Part shown: positions 45,736 through 54,167 of the stretch, one piece after another
How the letters are laid out: each line of letters begins with the position of its first letter
Position numbering within the stretch: the first letter of the stretch is position 1
Source: Firm-04 sp045642925
GTDB lineage: Bacteria; Bacillota; Clostridia; Oscillospirales; Ruminococcaceae
NCBI GenBank assembly: GCA_045642925.1
Contig: JAZUJW010000013.1
Location: 1-64,000, forward strand
DNA length: 64,000 nucleotides
Reading direction: 5' to 3'
The notes under the pieces: generated by a model
Seen by the model: the letters and a program-made list of their open reading frames with translations, nothing else
Databases searched by the model: none
What the model was told of the DNA's origin: nothing
Position numbers and translations under genes: made by a program

Positions 45736-46512
45736 TTACCTCGCTGCATTTTGATTGAGCATTTGCAGATAATGCTCTGTTTGTTCAAAGGAAAGGCGCG
45801 TGACTTTTACATCCTGATGTCGTTGTTCCCGCTTCCGTAAACCGAAAAGCTGCTTCAGATACTCTTTTGTTACTTTCGAATTTAATTTTGATTCACCAGC
45901 ATTTCGCTTGGCAAAAGTATACGGGATTTCACATACTGAATCATAGTCTGCCAAAGCCAGCACTTCGATCATGATTTTCCAGCCGATCGGCTTCAAATCA
46001 GAATGTTCAATTGCAGTTCGCCGAAACATAAACAAACCACTGGTCGGATCTGAAAGCCTTCGGAGAGAATGCAGCATCGCTTTTCCAATATACCGTGCAG
46101 TGCCGGACACAAATTTTCTGTAAAGATTCAATCCACCATCACTGCCGCCGGGAATAAATCTGCTTGGTACACAAAATTGAAATCCACTGGACACAACTGC
46201 ATACATTGCGCGCAAAATTGCAGGCGGGTGCTGAAGATCAGCATCAATCACAGAAAAATAATCACCTCTTGCAAGAGAAAAACCTTTCAGCACCGCGGTG
46301 GCAAGTCCTTTTTCATTGTCACGATGGAATAAAACAACATTGTCGTGTTCATCTGCAAGCTTTTGAATCACCTGTGGAGTATTGTCACGACTGTCATCTA
46401 CAAAAATGATCTCGTGAGAAATGCCTTGCAGTGCCTTCGTAATCTGTTCGAAAATCGGATTAATATTTTTTGATTCGTTGAATGTTGGAATAATAACACT
46501 AAGCTGATACAT
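45736..46512 (-). CDS. Polyprenyl-phosphate sugar synthase (GT2, DPM1-like)
   Basis: 258 residues, single GT2 domain without membrane helices. Motifs: IIPTFNESKNI, EIIFVDDSRDNT, and the metal-binding DADLQHPP. This matches dolichyl/polyprenyl-phosphate mannose (or glucose) synthases, which charge a lipid carrier with a sugar from a nucleotide donor. Paired with the GT-C protein downstream it forms a donor-plus-transferase unit for surface glycosylation. Which sugar is unknown. Confidence 0.85.
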   Translation of the reverse strand: MYQLSVIIPTFNESKNINPIFEQITKALQGISHEIIFVDDSRDNTPQVIQKLADEHDNVVLFHRDNEKGLATAVLKGFSLARGDYFSVIDADLQHPPAILRAMYAVVSSGFQFCVPSRFIPGGSDGGLNLYRKFVSGTARYIGKAMLHSLRRLSDPTSGLFMFRRTAIEHSDLKPIGWKIMIEVLALADYDSVCEIPYTFAKRNAGESKLNSKVTKEYLKQLFGLRKREQRHQDVKVTRLSFEQTEHYLQMLNQNAAR

Positions 46513-46567
46513 ATTCTAATCCTTTCGATAAAAGTGATATACTTTTAGTGCACATGTTACCAAAATC

Positions 46568-46596
46568 AGTATAACATATTTCATACAATTTGTCAA
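46568..46596 (-). promoter_or_regulatory. Promoter of the GT2/GT-C operon
   Basis: Minus strand: TTGACA (46591-46596), 17 bases, TATACT (46568-46573). Confidence 0.8.
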
Positions 46597-46656
46597 TAAA
46601 CAGAATCAATTGAATGATAAAGCTGCGATCACTGTCATCGCTGCCCGTTGTCCTGC

Positions 46657-46685
46657 TTGACAAATCATCGAAAATACGATATACT
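46657..46685 (+). promoter_or_regulatory. Promoter of the copper ATPase
   Basis: TTGACA (46657-46662), 17 bases, TATACT (46680-46685). The start codon is only about 20 bases from the expected transcript start. Confidence 0.8.
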
Positions 46686-46713
46686 GAAAGATATTGATGA
46701 AACGAGGAGAAGC

Positions 46714-49254
46714 ATGAAACAATATCATGTGACAGGAATGTCCTGTGCGGCTTGTGCAGCAAGAATCGAGAAAGCTGTTTCACAGGTGACAGGCGTAGAA
46801 AAAGTGTCAGTCAGTATGCTGACAAACAGCATGGGCGTAGAAGGCAGTGCCTCCGCAGAAGCAGTGATACAGGCAGTCACAGCAGTCGGCTACGGCGCAT
46901 CACTGAAAGCAAAAAAGACTGCATCTTCTGACAAAAACATGGCTCCGCAAGAGCCATCATGCCATATCAGCAGATTACTGCTAAGCATTGTACTCTTGCT
47001 GGGACTGATGTATTTTTCGATGGGGCATCCGATGCTTGGACTGCCGCTTCCCGCATGGTTTGCGGGCAATCCAACCGCACAGGGGCTTGTACAAATGCTC
47101 CTTTCGGCATCGGTCATGCTCCTGCACAAACGCTTTTTCATATCTGGTTTTCGCGGGGTAATGCATGGTGCGCCAAATATGGATACGTTGGTTTCGCTGG
47201 GTTCTTCGGCATCATTTGTGTGGAGCGTCTATGCACTGTTTCAGATGACAAATGCGCAGGTGCAAAACGGAACACAGGCTGCCTTGGCATGGCGCAGCGA
47301 ATTCTATTTTGAATCTGCGGCAATGATCCTTGTACTGATCACCATTGGAAAAATGCTGGAAGCGCGGAGCAAAGGCAAAACGACCTCCGCTTTGCAGTCA
47401 TTGATGCAGCTTGCACCACAAACGGCAGTGATATGCAAAGACGGAAAAGAGCAAATCGTTCCGATTGCCAATGTACAAAAAGGAGATATTTTCCTTGTCA
47501 GACCGGGAGAAAGCATTCCCGTGGACGGCATCGTACTGGAAGGCGATTCCGCAGTAGACGAATCAGCGCTGAATGGAGAAAGCATTCCGATAGACAAAAC
47601 ACAGGGCGACTGCGTTTCGGCTGCAACCGTCAATCAATTCGGATTTCTGCGCTGTCAAGCAACCAGAGTCGGCGAAGATACGACACTTTCGCAAATCATA
47701 CAAATGGTCAGCGACGCCGCAGCAACCAAAGCACCCATTGCAAAAATCGCAGACAGAGTATCCGGTATATTCGTGCCGGTGGTAGTTGGCATTGCACTGG
47801 TCACATTCGCAGTGTGGATTTTACTTGACAAGCCACTTGCATTTGCTTTGGCAAGAGCGATTTCGGTACTGGTCATCAGTTGCCCCTGCGCCTTAGGACT
47901 GGCAACGCCTGTCGCAATCATGGTTGGAAACGGTGTTGGTGCAAGACACGGCATTCTCTTTAAAACGGCAGTTTCACTGGAAGAAACAGGGAAAGTGCAA
48001 ATCGTGGCACTGGACAAAACAGGAACGATCACAAAAGGTCAGCCTGAAGTGACTGCCATTCTTCCCGCAGAAGGCTGCAACGAAGAAGCATTACTGGAAG
48101 CGGCATATGCACTGGAACAGAAAAGTGAGCATCCACTGGCAAAAGCAATTGTACGAGCCGCACAGCAGCATGAAATGCAGCCTGTAGAAATCACACAATT
48201 TCAGATTTCCGCAGGAAATGGTCTGTCAGGTACAGTAAAAGGGAATACGATTTACGGTGGTTCAGTCCGTTTTGTGCGCACAAAAACAACACTGCCGCCT
48301 TCTGTGACGGCGGATGCCGAGAAACTGGCAGATCAAGGCTGTACGCCAATGCTTTTCACACAAAACGGCAAGCTGCTGGGAATGATCGCTGTTGCAGATA
48401 CCGTCAAGGAAGAAAGCGCGGAAGCCGTGCGGCAGCTGAAAGAAATGGGTGTACAGGTGGTCATGCTGACAGGTGACCATCCGCGCACAGCAAAGGCAAT
48501 CAGTCAGCAAGCGGGCATCGACCATGTGATTGCAGGCGTTTTACCTGACGGCAAAGAAGCTGTGATTCGAAAATTACAGACACTTGGCAAAGTTGCAATG
48601 GTTGGGGACGGCATCAATGATGCGCCTGCCCTGACTGCGGCAGATATGGGCATTGCAATCGGTGCGGGTACAGATGTCGCCATAGATGCGGCGGACGTGG
48701 TGCTGATGCACAGCCGCCTGACGGATGTTCCTGCGGCAATTCGGCTTTCGCGCGCGGTTTTGCAGAACATCCGTGAAAATCTATTCTGGGCATTCTTTTA
48801 TAATGCGCTTTGTATTCCGTTGGCAGCAGGTTGCTATATCGTTTTATTGGGCTGGGCGCTGAATCCGATGGTAGGGGCAGCTGCAATGAGTTTATCCAGC
48901 TTCTGCGTGGTTTCAAATGCACTGCGGCTGAATTTATTCTCAATGCAGGCAAAAAAGCGGAAAAGAAAGCAATCTCACGCATTATCAGCAGATGCAATCC
49001 ATCCGCTGATTGCAGAAATCAATGAATTACTGGAGGAAAAGACAATGACGAAAACGATGAAAATTGAAGGCATGATGTGTCCGCACTGTGAGGCACACAC
49101 GAAAAAGGCGCTGGAAGCCATTGATGGCGTTGCAAGTGCACAGGCAAGCCATACAGAAGGCACTGCAATTGTGGAACTGACGAAAGCAGTTGATGATGCG
49201 ATATTGAAGGAAGCCGTAGAAGCGGCAGGCTACACTGTCATTTCCATCGCCTGA
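46714..49254 (+). CDS. copA: Copper-exporting P1B-ATPase fused to a C-terminal CopZ-like domain
   Basis: 846 residues. An N-terminal heavy-metal domain has Cys11-X2-Cys14 (GMSCAAC). The ATPase core has the TGE-type actuator loop (here NGESIP), the Cys390-Pro-Cys392 transmembrane copper site, Asp434 in DKTGT, the HPLAKA motif and GDGINDAPAL. After the last helices, a basic stretch (AKKRKRKQ) leads to a second heavy-metal domain, residues 778-846, with Cys789-X2-Cys792 (GMMCPHC). That domain begins at an in-frame ATG (49045) with GGAGG eight bases upstream. GAGGAGA precedes the main ATG at 46714. Confidence 0.92.
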   Translation: MKQYHVTGMSCAACAARIEKAVSQVTGVEKVSVSMLTNSMGVEGSASAEAVIQAVTAVGYGASLKAKKTASSDKNMAPQEPSCHISRLLLSIVLLLGLMYFSMGHPMLGLPLPAWFAGNPTAQGLVQMLLSASVMLLHKRFFISGFRGVMHGAPNMDTLVSLGSSASFVWSVYALFQMTNAQVQNGTQAALAWRSEFYFESAAMILVLITIGKMLEARSKGKTTSALQSLMQLAPQTAVICKDGKEQIVPIANVQKGDIFLVRPGESIPVDGIVLEGDSAVDESALNGESIPIDKTQGDCVSAATVNQFGFLRCQATRVGEDTTLSQIIQMVSDAAATKAPIAKIADRVSGIFVPVVVGIALVTFAVWILLDKPLAFALARAISVLVISCPCALGLATPVAIMVGNGVGARHGILFKTAVSLEETGKVQIVALDKTGTITKGQPEVTAILPAEGCNEEALLEAAYALEQKSEHPLAKAIVRAAQQHEMQPVEITQFQISAGNGLSGTVKGNTIYGGSVRFVRTKTTLPPSVTADAEKLADQGCTPMLFTQNGKLLGMIAVADTVKEESAEAVRQLKEMGVQVVMLTGDHPRTAKAISQQAGIDHVIAGVLPDGKEAVIRKLQTLGKVAMVGDGINDAPALTAADMGIAIGAGTDVAIDAADVVLMHSRLTDVPAAIRLSRAVLQNIRENLFWAFFYNALCIPLAAGCYIVLLGWALNPMVGAAAMSLSSFCVVSNALRLNLFSMQAKKRKRKQSHALSADAIHPLIAEINELLEEKTMTKTMKIEGMMCPHCEAHTKKALEAIDGVASAQASHTEGTAIVELTKAVDDAILKEAVEAAGYTVISIA
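49045..49254 (+). CDS. Possible internal start: free CopZ-like metallochaperone
   Basis: Within copA, in the same frame, ATG 49045 is preceded by GGAGG (49032-49036) at good spacing. Translation from it would give a 69-residue protein beginning MTKTMKIEGMMCPHCEA, the size and opening of stand-alone CopZ copper chaperones. Whether both products are made cannot be told from the sequence. Confidence 0.5.
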   Translation: MTKTMKIEGMMCPHCEAHTKKALEAIDGVASAQASHTEGTAIVELTKAVDDAILKEAVEAAGYTVISIA

Positions 49255-49299
49255 ATCAGCAGGAGAATTCCATCTCTGTGCATTCCAAAACAAAAAAAA

Positions 49300-49340
49300 A
49301 GATGGGGAAACCGATTCATAAGGTTTCCCCATCGTTTTTA
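49300..49340. terminator. Bidirectional terminator between copA and pnp
   Basis: GATGGGGAAACC and GGTTTCCCCATC form a perfect 12-bp stem with an A-run on the left and GTTTTT on the right. The two genes converge here. Confidence 0.9.
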
Positions 49341-49361
49341 ATCCAAGAACTGTGCGCTCAA

Positions 49362-51497
49362 TTATTCGTTTTCAGACTGAATCTGCTTTCTGGATTCCAG
49401 TTCAGCAAGTGCATCCTTGCGGGACAGCGAGATCTTGCCCTTAACATCGTCAATTTCCATGACCTTGACAACAATTTCATCGCCCAGAGATACAACATCC
49501 TCTGTCTTCTCAACTCTGCCCTTGTCCAGCTTGGAAATGTGAACCAGACCTTCCTTGCCGGGAACGATTTCAACAAATGCGCCGAATGTCTGGATACCGG
49601 TGACTTTACCCTTATAGATTGCACCGACTTCCGGACCATTTGCAATCGTATCCACAATCTGAATTGCCTTCTGTGCGCCGGCAAGATCCAGACCGGATAC
49701 AAATACATTACCGTCTTCGCTGATATCAATTTTCACATCGCACTCTGCGGAAATCTTCTGGATCACCTTTCCGCCGGAACCGATGACTTCACGAATCTTG
49801 TCCACAGGAACACGCGTCTGAAGCATTTTCGGTGCGTAGGTGCTGACAGTATCACGCGGTGCCGGAATCGCTTTCAGCATGATCTCGTCCAAAATGTACA
49901 GACGTGCTTTGCGTGTCTTCTCAAATGCTTCCTTGATGATAGCGGGCGTCAGACCGTCAACCTTGATATCCACCTGAATCGCAGTGATACCCTTATGCGT
50001 ACCGCCAACCTTGAAGTCCATATCGCCGAAGAAGTCTTCCAGACCTTGAATATCAACCATGGTCATGAATTCATCGGAATCAGGCTTCGTAATCAGACCG
50101 CAGGAAATACCTGCAACAGGTGCCTTGATCGGAACGCCTGCATCCATCAGTGCCAGCGTAGAGCCGCAGATAGAACCCTGAGAGGTCGAACCGTTGGAGC
50201 TCAATACTTCGGAAACCAGACGGAATGCGTACGGGAATTCTTCCACAGGCGGAATGACAGGCAGCAATGCGCGCTCTGCCAATGCGCCATGACCGATTTC
50301 ACGACGGCCGGGACCACGGGACGGTTTGGTTTCGCCTACAGAATAGCTCGGGAAATTGTACTGGTGCATATAGCGCTTGATTTCTTCGTTTTCATCCAGA
50401 CCATCAATGCGCTGTGCATCTGCAACAGGACCAAGGGTTGCAATGGTCAAAACCTGCGTCTGACCACGGGTGAACAGACCGGAACCATGTACGCGGGGCA
50501 GCAGACCAACTTCAGCAGCCAGCGGACGGATCTCATCGATCTTTCTGCCGTCTACACGCTTGCCCTGATACAGCCATTCACGAACGATGGTCTTTTGCAG
50601 CTTGTAGATGCATTCGTCGATCATCAGAATGCGCTCTGCATTTTCAGCATCGAACTTCTCATGAATTGCGTTTTTGATCGGAAGCAGTCTTGCTTCACGA
50701 ATGTTCTTATCATTGGTGTCCAGAGCAAATTCAACGTCTTTTCTTGCAAATTCTGCAATTGCATCGAACAGTTCGTGGTCAACTTCCATCGACTCAAATG
50801 CAAACTTCGGCTTGCCGATCTCTTTCTGGATATCAGAAATGAATGCAACCAGCTTCTTGATCTCCTCATGCGCTTTCAGAATGCATTCCAGCATCAGGTC
50901 ATCAGGCACTTCGTTTGCGCCTGCTTCGATCATAACGATTTTCTGTGCGGTTGCAGCAACAGTCAGGTTCAGGTCAGATTTTGCTCTCTGTTCCTTGTTC
51001 GGCATCAGAATGATCTCGCCGTCTACCAGACCAACAGAGCATCCACCGATCGGGCCGTTCCACGGAATATCGGAAATCGAAATGGCAACGGATGTACCGA
51101 TCATGCCGCAGATCTCCGGCAGGCAGTCCTGATCGACAGCAAGAACCGTCATCACGACAGCGACATCATTGCGCATATCCTTCGGGAACAGCGGACGAAT
51201 CGGACGGTCAACACAGCGGGAAGTCAGAATTGCTTTTTCACTGGGCTTGCCCTCACGCTTCATGAAGCTGCCGGGAATTCTGCCGACAGAATACAGACGT
51301 TCTTCATAATCGACAGAAAGCGGGAAAAAGTCAACGCCTTCACGCGGCTTTTCGCTTGCAGTGACGTTTGCCATCACAACCGTGTCACCATAGCGAACCC
51401 AGCAGGAACCGTTCGAAAGTTCACAGGTCTTGCCCGTTTCAACGGACAATTCACGACCGCAGAAAGTCGTCTTGAAAATCTTGTGCTTTTCAAACAT
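49362..51497 (-). CDS. pnp: Polynucleotide phosphorylase
   Basis: A 3'-5' phosphorolytic exoribonuclease of the RNA degradosome. 711 residues: two RNase PH domains (e.g. VDRPIRPLFPKDMRNDV in the first, TSQGSICGSTLALMDAG and DFFGDMDFKVGGT in the second), an all-helical linker, then KH (about 560-620) and S1 (about 630-700) RNA-binding domains. The start at 51497 gives MFEKHKIFKTTFCGRELS. GAGGAGG lies 11 bases upstream, slightly far. It is downstream of rpsO as in most bacteria, with a terminator and a structured leader in between. Confidence 0.96.
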   Translation of the reverse strand: MFEKHKIFKTTFCGRELSVETGKTCELSNGSCWVRYGDTVVMANVTASEKPREGVDFFPLSVDYEERLYSVGRIPGSFMKREGKPSEKAILTSRCVDRPIRPLFPKDMRNDVAVVMTVLAVDQDCLPEICGMIGTSVAISISDIPWNGPIGGCSVGLVDGEIILMPNKEQRAKSDLNLTVAATAQKIVMIEAGANEVPDDLMLECILKAHEEIKKLVAFISDIQKEIGKPKFAFESMEVDHELFDAIAEFARKDVEFALDTNDKNIREARLLPIKNAIHEKFDAENAERILMIDECIYKLQKTIVREWLYQGKRVDGRKIDEIRPLAAEVGLLPRVHGSGLFTRGQTQVLTIATLGPVADAQRIDGLDENEEIKRYMHQYNFPSYSVGETKPSRGPGRREIGHGALAERALLPVIPPVEEFPYAFRLVSEVLSSNGSTSQGSICGSTLALMDAGVPIKAPVAGISCGLITKPDSDEFMTMVDIQGLEDFFGDMDFKVGGTHKGITAIQVDIKVDGLTPAIIKEAFEKTRKARLYILDEIMLKAIPAPRDTVSTYAPKMLQTRVPVDKIREVIGSGGKVIQKISAECDVKIDISEDGNVFVSGLDLAGAQKAIQIVDTIANGPEVGAIYKGKVTGIQTFGAFVEIVPGKEGLVHISKLDKGRVEKTEDVVSLGDEIVVKVMEIDDVKGKISLSRKDALAELESRKQIQSENE

Positions 51498-51546
51498 AAC
51501 AGTATATGCCTCCTCAAATACAAAATAGAAAAAATCAGAATTGACA

Positions 51547-51609
51547 GCGAGGATTAGCACAAAATCCTGCCTCACGGCAAGAAGCACGATTTCATGCTAA
51601 TGTTCTCGC
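51547..51609 (-). promoter_or_regulatory. Structured leader hairpin of pnp
   Basis: On the minus strand four nested helices stack: GCGAG/CTCGC, ATTAGCA/TGCTAAT, AAATC/GATTT and CTTGCC/GGCAGG with a GTGA loop. It lies about 50 bases upstream of the pnp start. By analogy with enteric pnp, whose leader hairpin is the site of autoregulation, it may control pnp mRNA stability; that is inference. Confidence 0.55.
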
Positions 51610-51644
51610 AATGCCAATTATTGGCAGCGCCGGACGTATGAACA

Positions 51645-51677
51645 AAAAGGCAGAGGGAAAGGCATCCCCCTGCCTTC
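51645..51677 (-). terminator. Terminator after rpsO
   Basis: Minus strand: AAGGCAGGGGGA and TCCCTCTGCCTT pair around a short loop and TTTTTG follows. It separates rpsO from pnp, so pnp depends on read-through or a promoter I could not identify. Confidence 0.8.
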
Positions 51678-51693
51678 ATGCACGTACGCGAAA

Positions 51694-51960
51694 TTACTTA
51701 CGCAGACCAAGACGCTCTACCGTTGCACGATAACGCTCAATATCCTTCTTCTTCAGGTAGTTGAGCAGGTTACGTCTGCGGCCGACCATCTTCAGCAGAC
51801 CACGATAGGAGTGAGTATCCTTCTTGTGCTCCTTCAGGTGTGCATTCAGGTCATTGATACGACGAGTCAGGATCGCGATCTGTACCTCAGGGGAACCGGT
51901 ATCGCCCTCATGAGTTGCATTTGCGAGGATGACCTCTGTCTTTTCTTCCTTACGCAGCAT
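51694..51960 (-). CDS. rpsO: 30S ribosomal protein S15
   Basis: 88 residues, the standard length. It has the conserved GDTGSPEVQIAILTRRI and HKKDTHSYRGLLKMVGRRR blocks that bind 16S rRNA helices 20-22. GAGGTG lies upstream of the ATG but is caught in a leader hairpin. Confidence 0.97.
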   Translation of the reverse strand: MLRKEEKTEVILANATHEGDTGSPEVQIAILTRRINDLNAHLKEHKKDTHSYRGLLKMVGRRRNLLNYLKKKDIERYRATVERLGLRK

Positions 51961-51963
51961 TTC

Positions 51964-52018
51964 ATTTCACCTCTTTAATAACATATTACCGTAAAACGCA
52001 GAGAAAGGATGGTGAAAT
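51964..52018 (-). promoter_or_regulatory. rpsO leader: ribosome-site-sequestering hairpin
   Basis: On the minus strand ATTTCACC (52011-52018) pairs perfectly with GGTGAAAT (51964-51971), which overlaps the ribosome site AGAGGTG. The helix extends by CTTT/AAAG. A second small hairpin CCTG/CAGG lies just upstream (52020-52034). Layout fits autogenous control by S15. Confidence 0.6.
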
Positions 52019-52066
52019 TCCTGATGTTCACAGGCAATGCCCTAAGTCCGCGAAATCGGCAACCAT

Positions 52067-52072
52067 ATTATA
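52067..52072 (-). promoter_or_regulatory. Extended -10 promoter of rpsO
   Basis: Minus strand TATAAT preceded by TGT (TGnTATAAT extended -10). No good -35 is present at the expected distance. Confidence 0.55.
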
Positions 52073-52198
52073 ACATACATTGCCCTCTTAAGATGTGAAT
52101 TAATAATGAACACTTTGTGAACATTTCATTAACAATAGGAATATATTGCATGATGTAGGAAACATTTATGATTTTTAGCACAATCAGTGCTGAAACGA

Positions 52199-52227
52199 TT
52201 GACAATGTATTAGTTGTATGATATAAT
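52199..52227 (+). promoter_or_regulatory. Promoter of the TetR-family gene
   Basis: TTGACA (52199-52204), 17 bases, TATAAT (52222-52227), full consensus. Confidence 0.85.
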
Positions 52228-52271
52228 AGAAGTCAAGAATTTCACCCGGATGAATGGAGGTTCTATACCCT

Positions 52272-52850
52272 ATGGCTGTGAAACAGCAGGATCGCATTAC
52301 CGATGAGATTTCAGACGATATCGTCGAAATCACTACACAAATCGCACGCGATGAGGGAGCACACAATGTCACTGTGCGCAAGATCATCAGCCGACTTGGT
52401 GTCACCAACCGTGTCTTTTATAACCGATTTCACAATGCAGATGAAGTGCTGCGGATCATTTATGAAAACGCCGTATTGAAGATGCGGGAAAGTTTTCGTT
52501 CGGATTACAACAGCAGCGAAGACTTTTTTGAATATGCAATGGACATCGGCACGAAGGTGCTCATCAATACCTATGACATCAAAATGGAATTCAGCAGTTA
52601 TATGTTTGAACACGATTCGCTCACAGAAGAAAACCGTATGTGGTGGACACAGACGATGAAAAAGTCCCTGGAGGAAGCAAAAGCAAGAGGCTTCATCAAG
52701 GACATCGACACGGAGATGCTCAGTTATTCGATCTGGTGCTTCTGCCGCGGATACAATGTGGATGCCGTCACGAGAAAGCTTTCGAAAGCAGAAGCAGTGA
52801 AGTATTTTCAGTTTGCATTCGGATATTTTCTGGAAGGCATCAGACGATGA
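52272..52850 (+). CDS. TetR-family transcriptional regulator
   Basis: 192 residues. The N-terminal helix-turn-helix (about residues 25-60) contains AHNVTVRKIISRLGVTNRVFYNRF, typical of TetR, including the aromatic YNRF end. The C-terminal part is helical and would bind a ligand not deducible here. The start at 52272 follows GGAGG by 11 bases; an ATG at 52254 has no ribosome site. The next gene, an acyltransferase, has its own promoter, so it is not clearly a target. Confidence 0.88.
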   Translation: MAVKQQDRITDEISDDIVEITTQIARDEGAHNVTVRKIISRLGVTNRVFYNRFHNADEVLRIIYENAVLKMRESFRSDYNSSEDFFEYAMDIGTKVLINTYDIKMEFSSYMFEHDSLTEENRMWWTQTMKKSLEEAKARGFIKDIDTEMLSYSIWCFCRGYNVDAVTRKLSKAEAVKYFQFAFGYFLEGIRR

Positions 52851-52879
52851 GCACCATTCCCCCACAGCAAATCAGTATG

Positions 52880-52927
52880 AAGGCAGCACCGCAGAGTCAA
52901 TCTTTGTGTGGTGCTGTCTTTATTTTT
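52880..52927 (+). terminator. Terminator of the TetR gene, resembling a minimal MITE copy
   Basis: AAGGCAGCACC and GGTGCTGTCTT pair (one G-U) and TATTTTT follows. The outer bases AGGCAGCACCGCA...TGTGTGGTGCTGTCTT closely match the ends of the elements at 8459 and 55953, so it may be an internally deleted copy. Confidence 0.65.
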
Positions 52928-52937
52928 CACTCAATGC

Positions 52938-52966
52938 TTGACAATCCATTCACTGTATGATATGAT
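52938..52966 (+). promoter_or_regulatory. Promoter of the acyltransferase-pepF pair
   Basis: TTGACA (52938-52943), 17 bases, TATGAT (52961-52966). Confidence 0.8.
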
Positions 52967-53027
52967 ATATCTATTCGTGTTATGTATTCGAATTCCATGA
53001 ATAATATCGTCTGACAGGAGATAAAAT

Positions 53028-54131
53028 ATGCTCAAGCTGCAAGAAACAAAAAATGAATTTGGACTTGACATTATTCGCATTTTTGCAATGTTTTCCGTCA
53101 TTGCACTGCACTACTTTCTGCATAGCGGATACTATGACATCGCCGTTTCCGATCCGTCTACACTCCTCCATACGTCCTTTCGTTCCCTATTCTATGAATG
53201 TGTGCCGCTGTTTCTGATTCTCACAGGTTACCTGAAACGCAACGCCAAATTCGAAGGCAGACATTTTGTCAAACTTGTCCCTATCCTGCTGAATTCTCTG
53301 CTGGTTTCCATCATCACCATCGTTTTCAAGATCCTCTATCTGCATGAGAAATGGCCATTCCTCACCTGGGCAAAAAGCGTCTGGACATTCAATCAGCCAA
53401 GCTATGGCTGGTACGCGAATATGTATCTTGCACTTGCTGTTTTCATGCCCCTCATCAACGGCGGATACCAATCGCTGAAAACAAAAAAACAAAAACTTGC
53501 CGCCGTCATCACTGTTGCCTGCATCACCACACTGCCCGATGCCCTCAACCGCATCCGTTTGCCGGAAGCATGGGGTAGTACACTGTCGTTCCCGTTCGGA
53601 TATTTCGGATCCATGTGGCCGATGGCATACTACCTCATCGGCAGTTACATTGCTGAATTCCGTCCGCATCCGCCCCGCATTCTGACAGCACTTGGTGCAG
53701 GACTCGGCTGTTTCCTGCTGGCACTCGCCAACCACCTGACCAGAGATGGCAATTTCTATACAGGCTACAACATCGAGAACGGAGATTTGCCTAATATCAT
53801 CATTGCGACACTGCTGTTCCTGACATTCTACAATATTAATGTCAAGAATCGTGTGGTCAGATGGTTTGCCGCAAAAATCTCTGCGCTCTCCCTCACCTGC
53901 TACCTCATGTCCTATATCATAGACGTACTGTTTTACGAGCATTTCCGCCCGCAATTCACAGGAGAATATAAATCTGTATTCCCCTTCTTCTGGAAAATCG
54001 TCCCGCTTGATTTTCTGCTGAGCGTCCTCGTCAGTATTCCCGTTTACCTTGCCTGCCACTATCTCGGCAAACTTGTCATGTGGCTGGTTTACGGCAGAAA
54101 AGAACAGAAGCCCGCAAAAGCCGCTAAATAA
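53028..54131 (+). CDS. Membrane acyltransferase, family 3
   Basis: 367 residues with about ten membrane helices. The N-terminal motif GLDIIRIFAMFSVIALHYF, with its Arg and catalytic His, and a FFLILTGYL-like second helix mark the acyltransferase-3 (OafA/WecH) family, which O-acetylates surface sugars or peptidoglycan. Acceptor unknown. ACAGGAGATAAAAT precedes the ATG. pepF begins 36 bases downstream, probably on the same transcript. Confidence 0.87.
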   Translation: MLKLQETKNEFGLDIIRIFAMFSVIALHYFLHSGYYDIAVSDPSTLLHTSFRSLFYECVPLFLILTGYLKRNAKFEGRHFVKLVPILLNSLLVSIITIVFKILYLHEKWPFLTWAKSVWTFNQPSYGWYANMYLALAVFMPLINGGYQSLKTKKQKLAAVITVACITTLPDALNRIRLPEAWGSTLSFPFGYFGSMWPMAYYLIGSYIAEFRPHPPRILTALGAGLGCFLLALANHLTRDGNFYTGYNIENGDLPNIIIATLLFLTFYNINVKNRVVRWFAAKISALSLTCYLMSYIIDVLFYEHFRPQFTGEYKSVFPFFWKIVPLDFLLSVLVSIPVYLACHYLGKLVMWLVYGRKEQKPAKAAK

Positions 54132-54167
54132 TAGAAGCCAATCGAATCACGAAAGAAAGGAACGCAT

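Noticed and set aside
49278..51557. A 759-codon open frame on the plus strand opposite pnp
   Set aside because: It is the complement of a highly conserved pnp gene, has no ribosome site, and its product is unlike any family.
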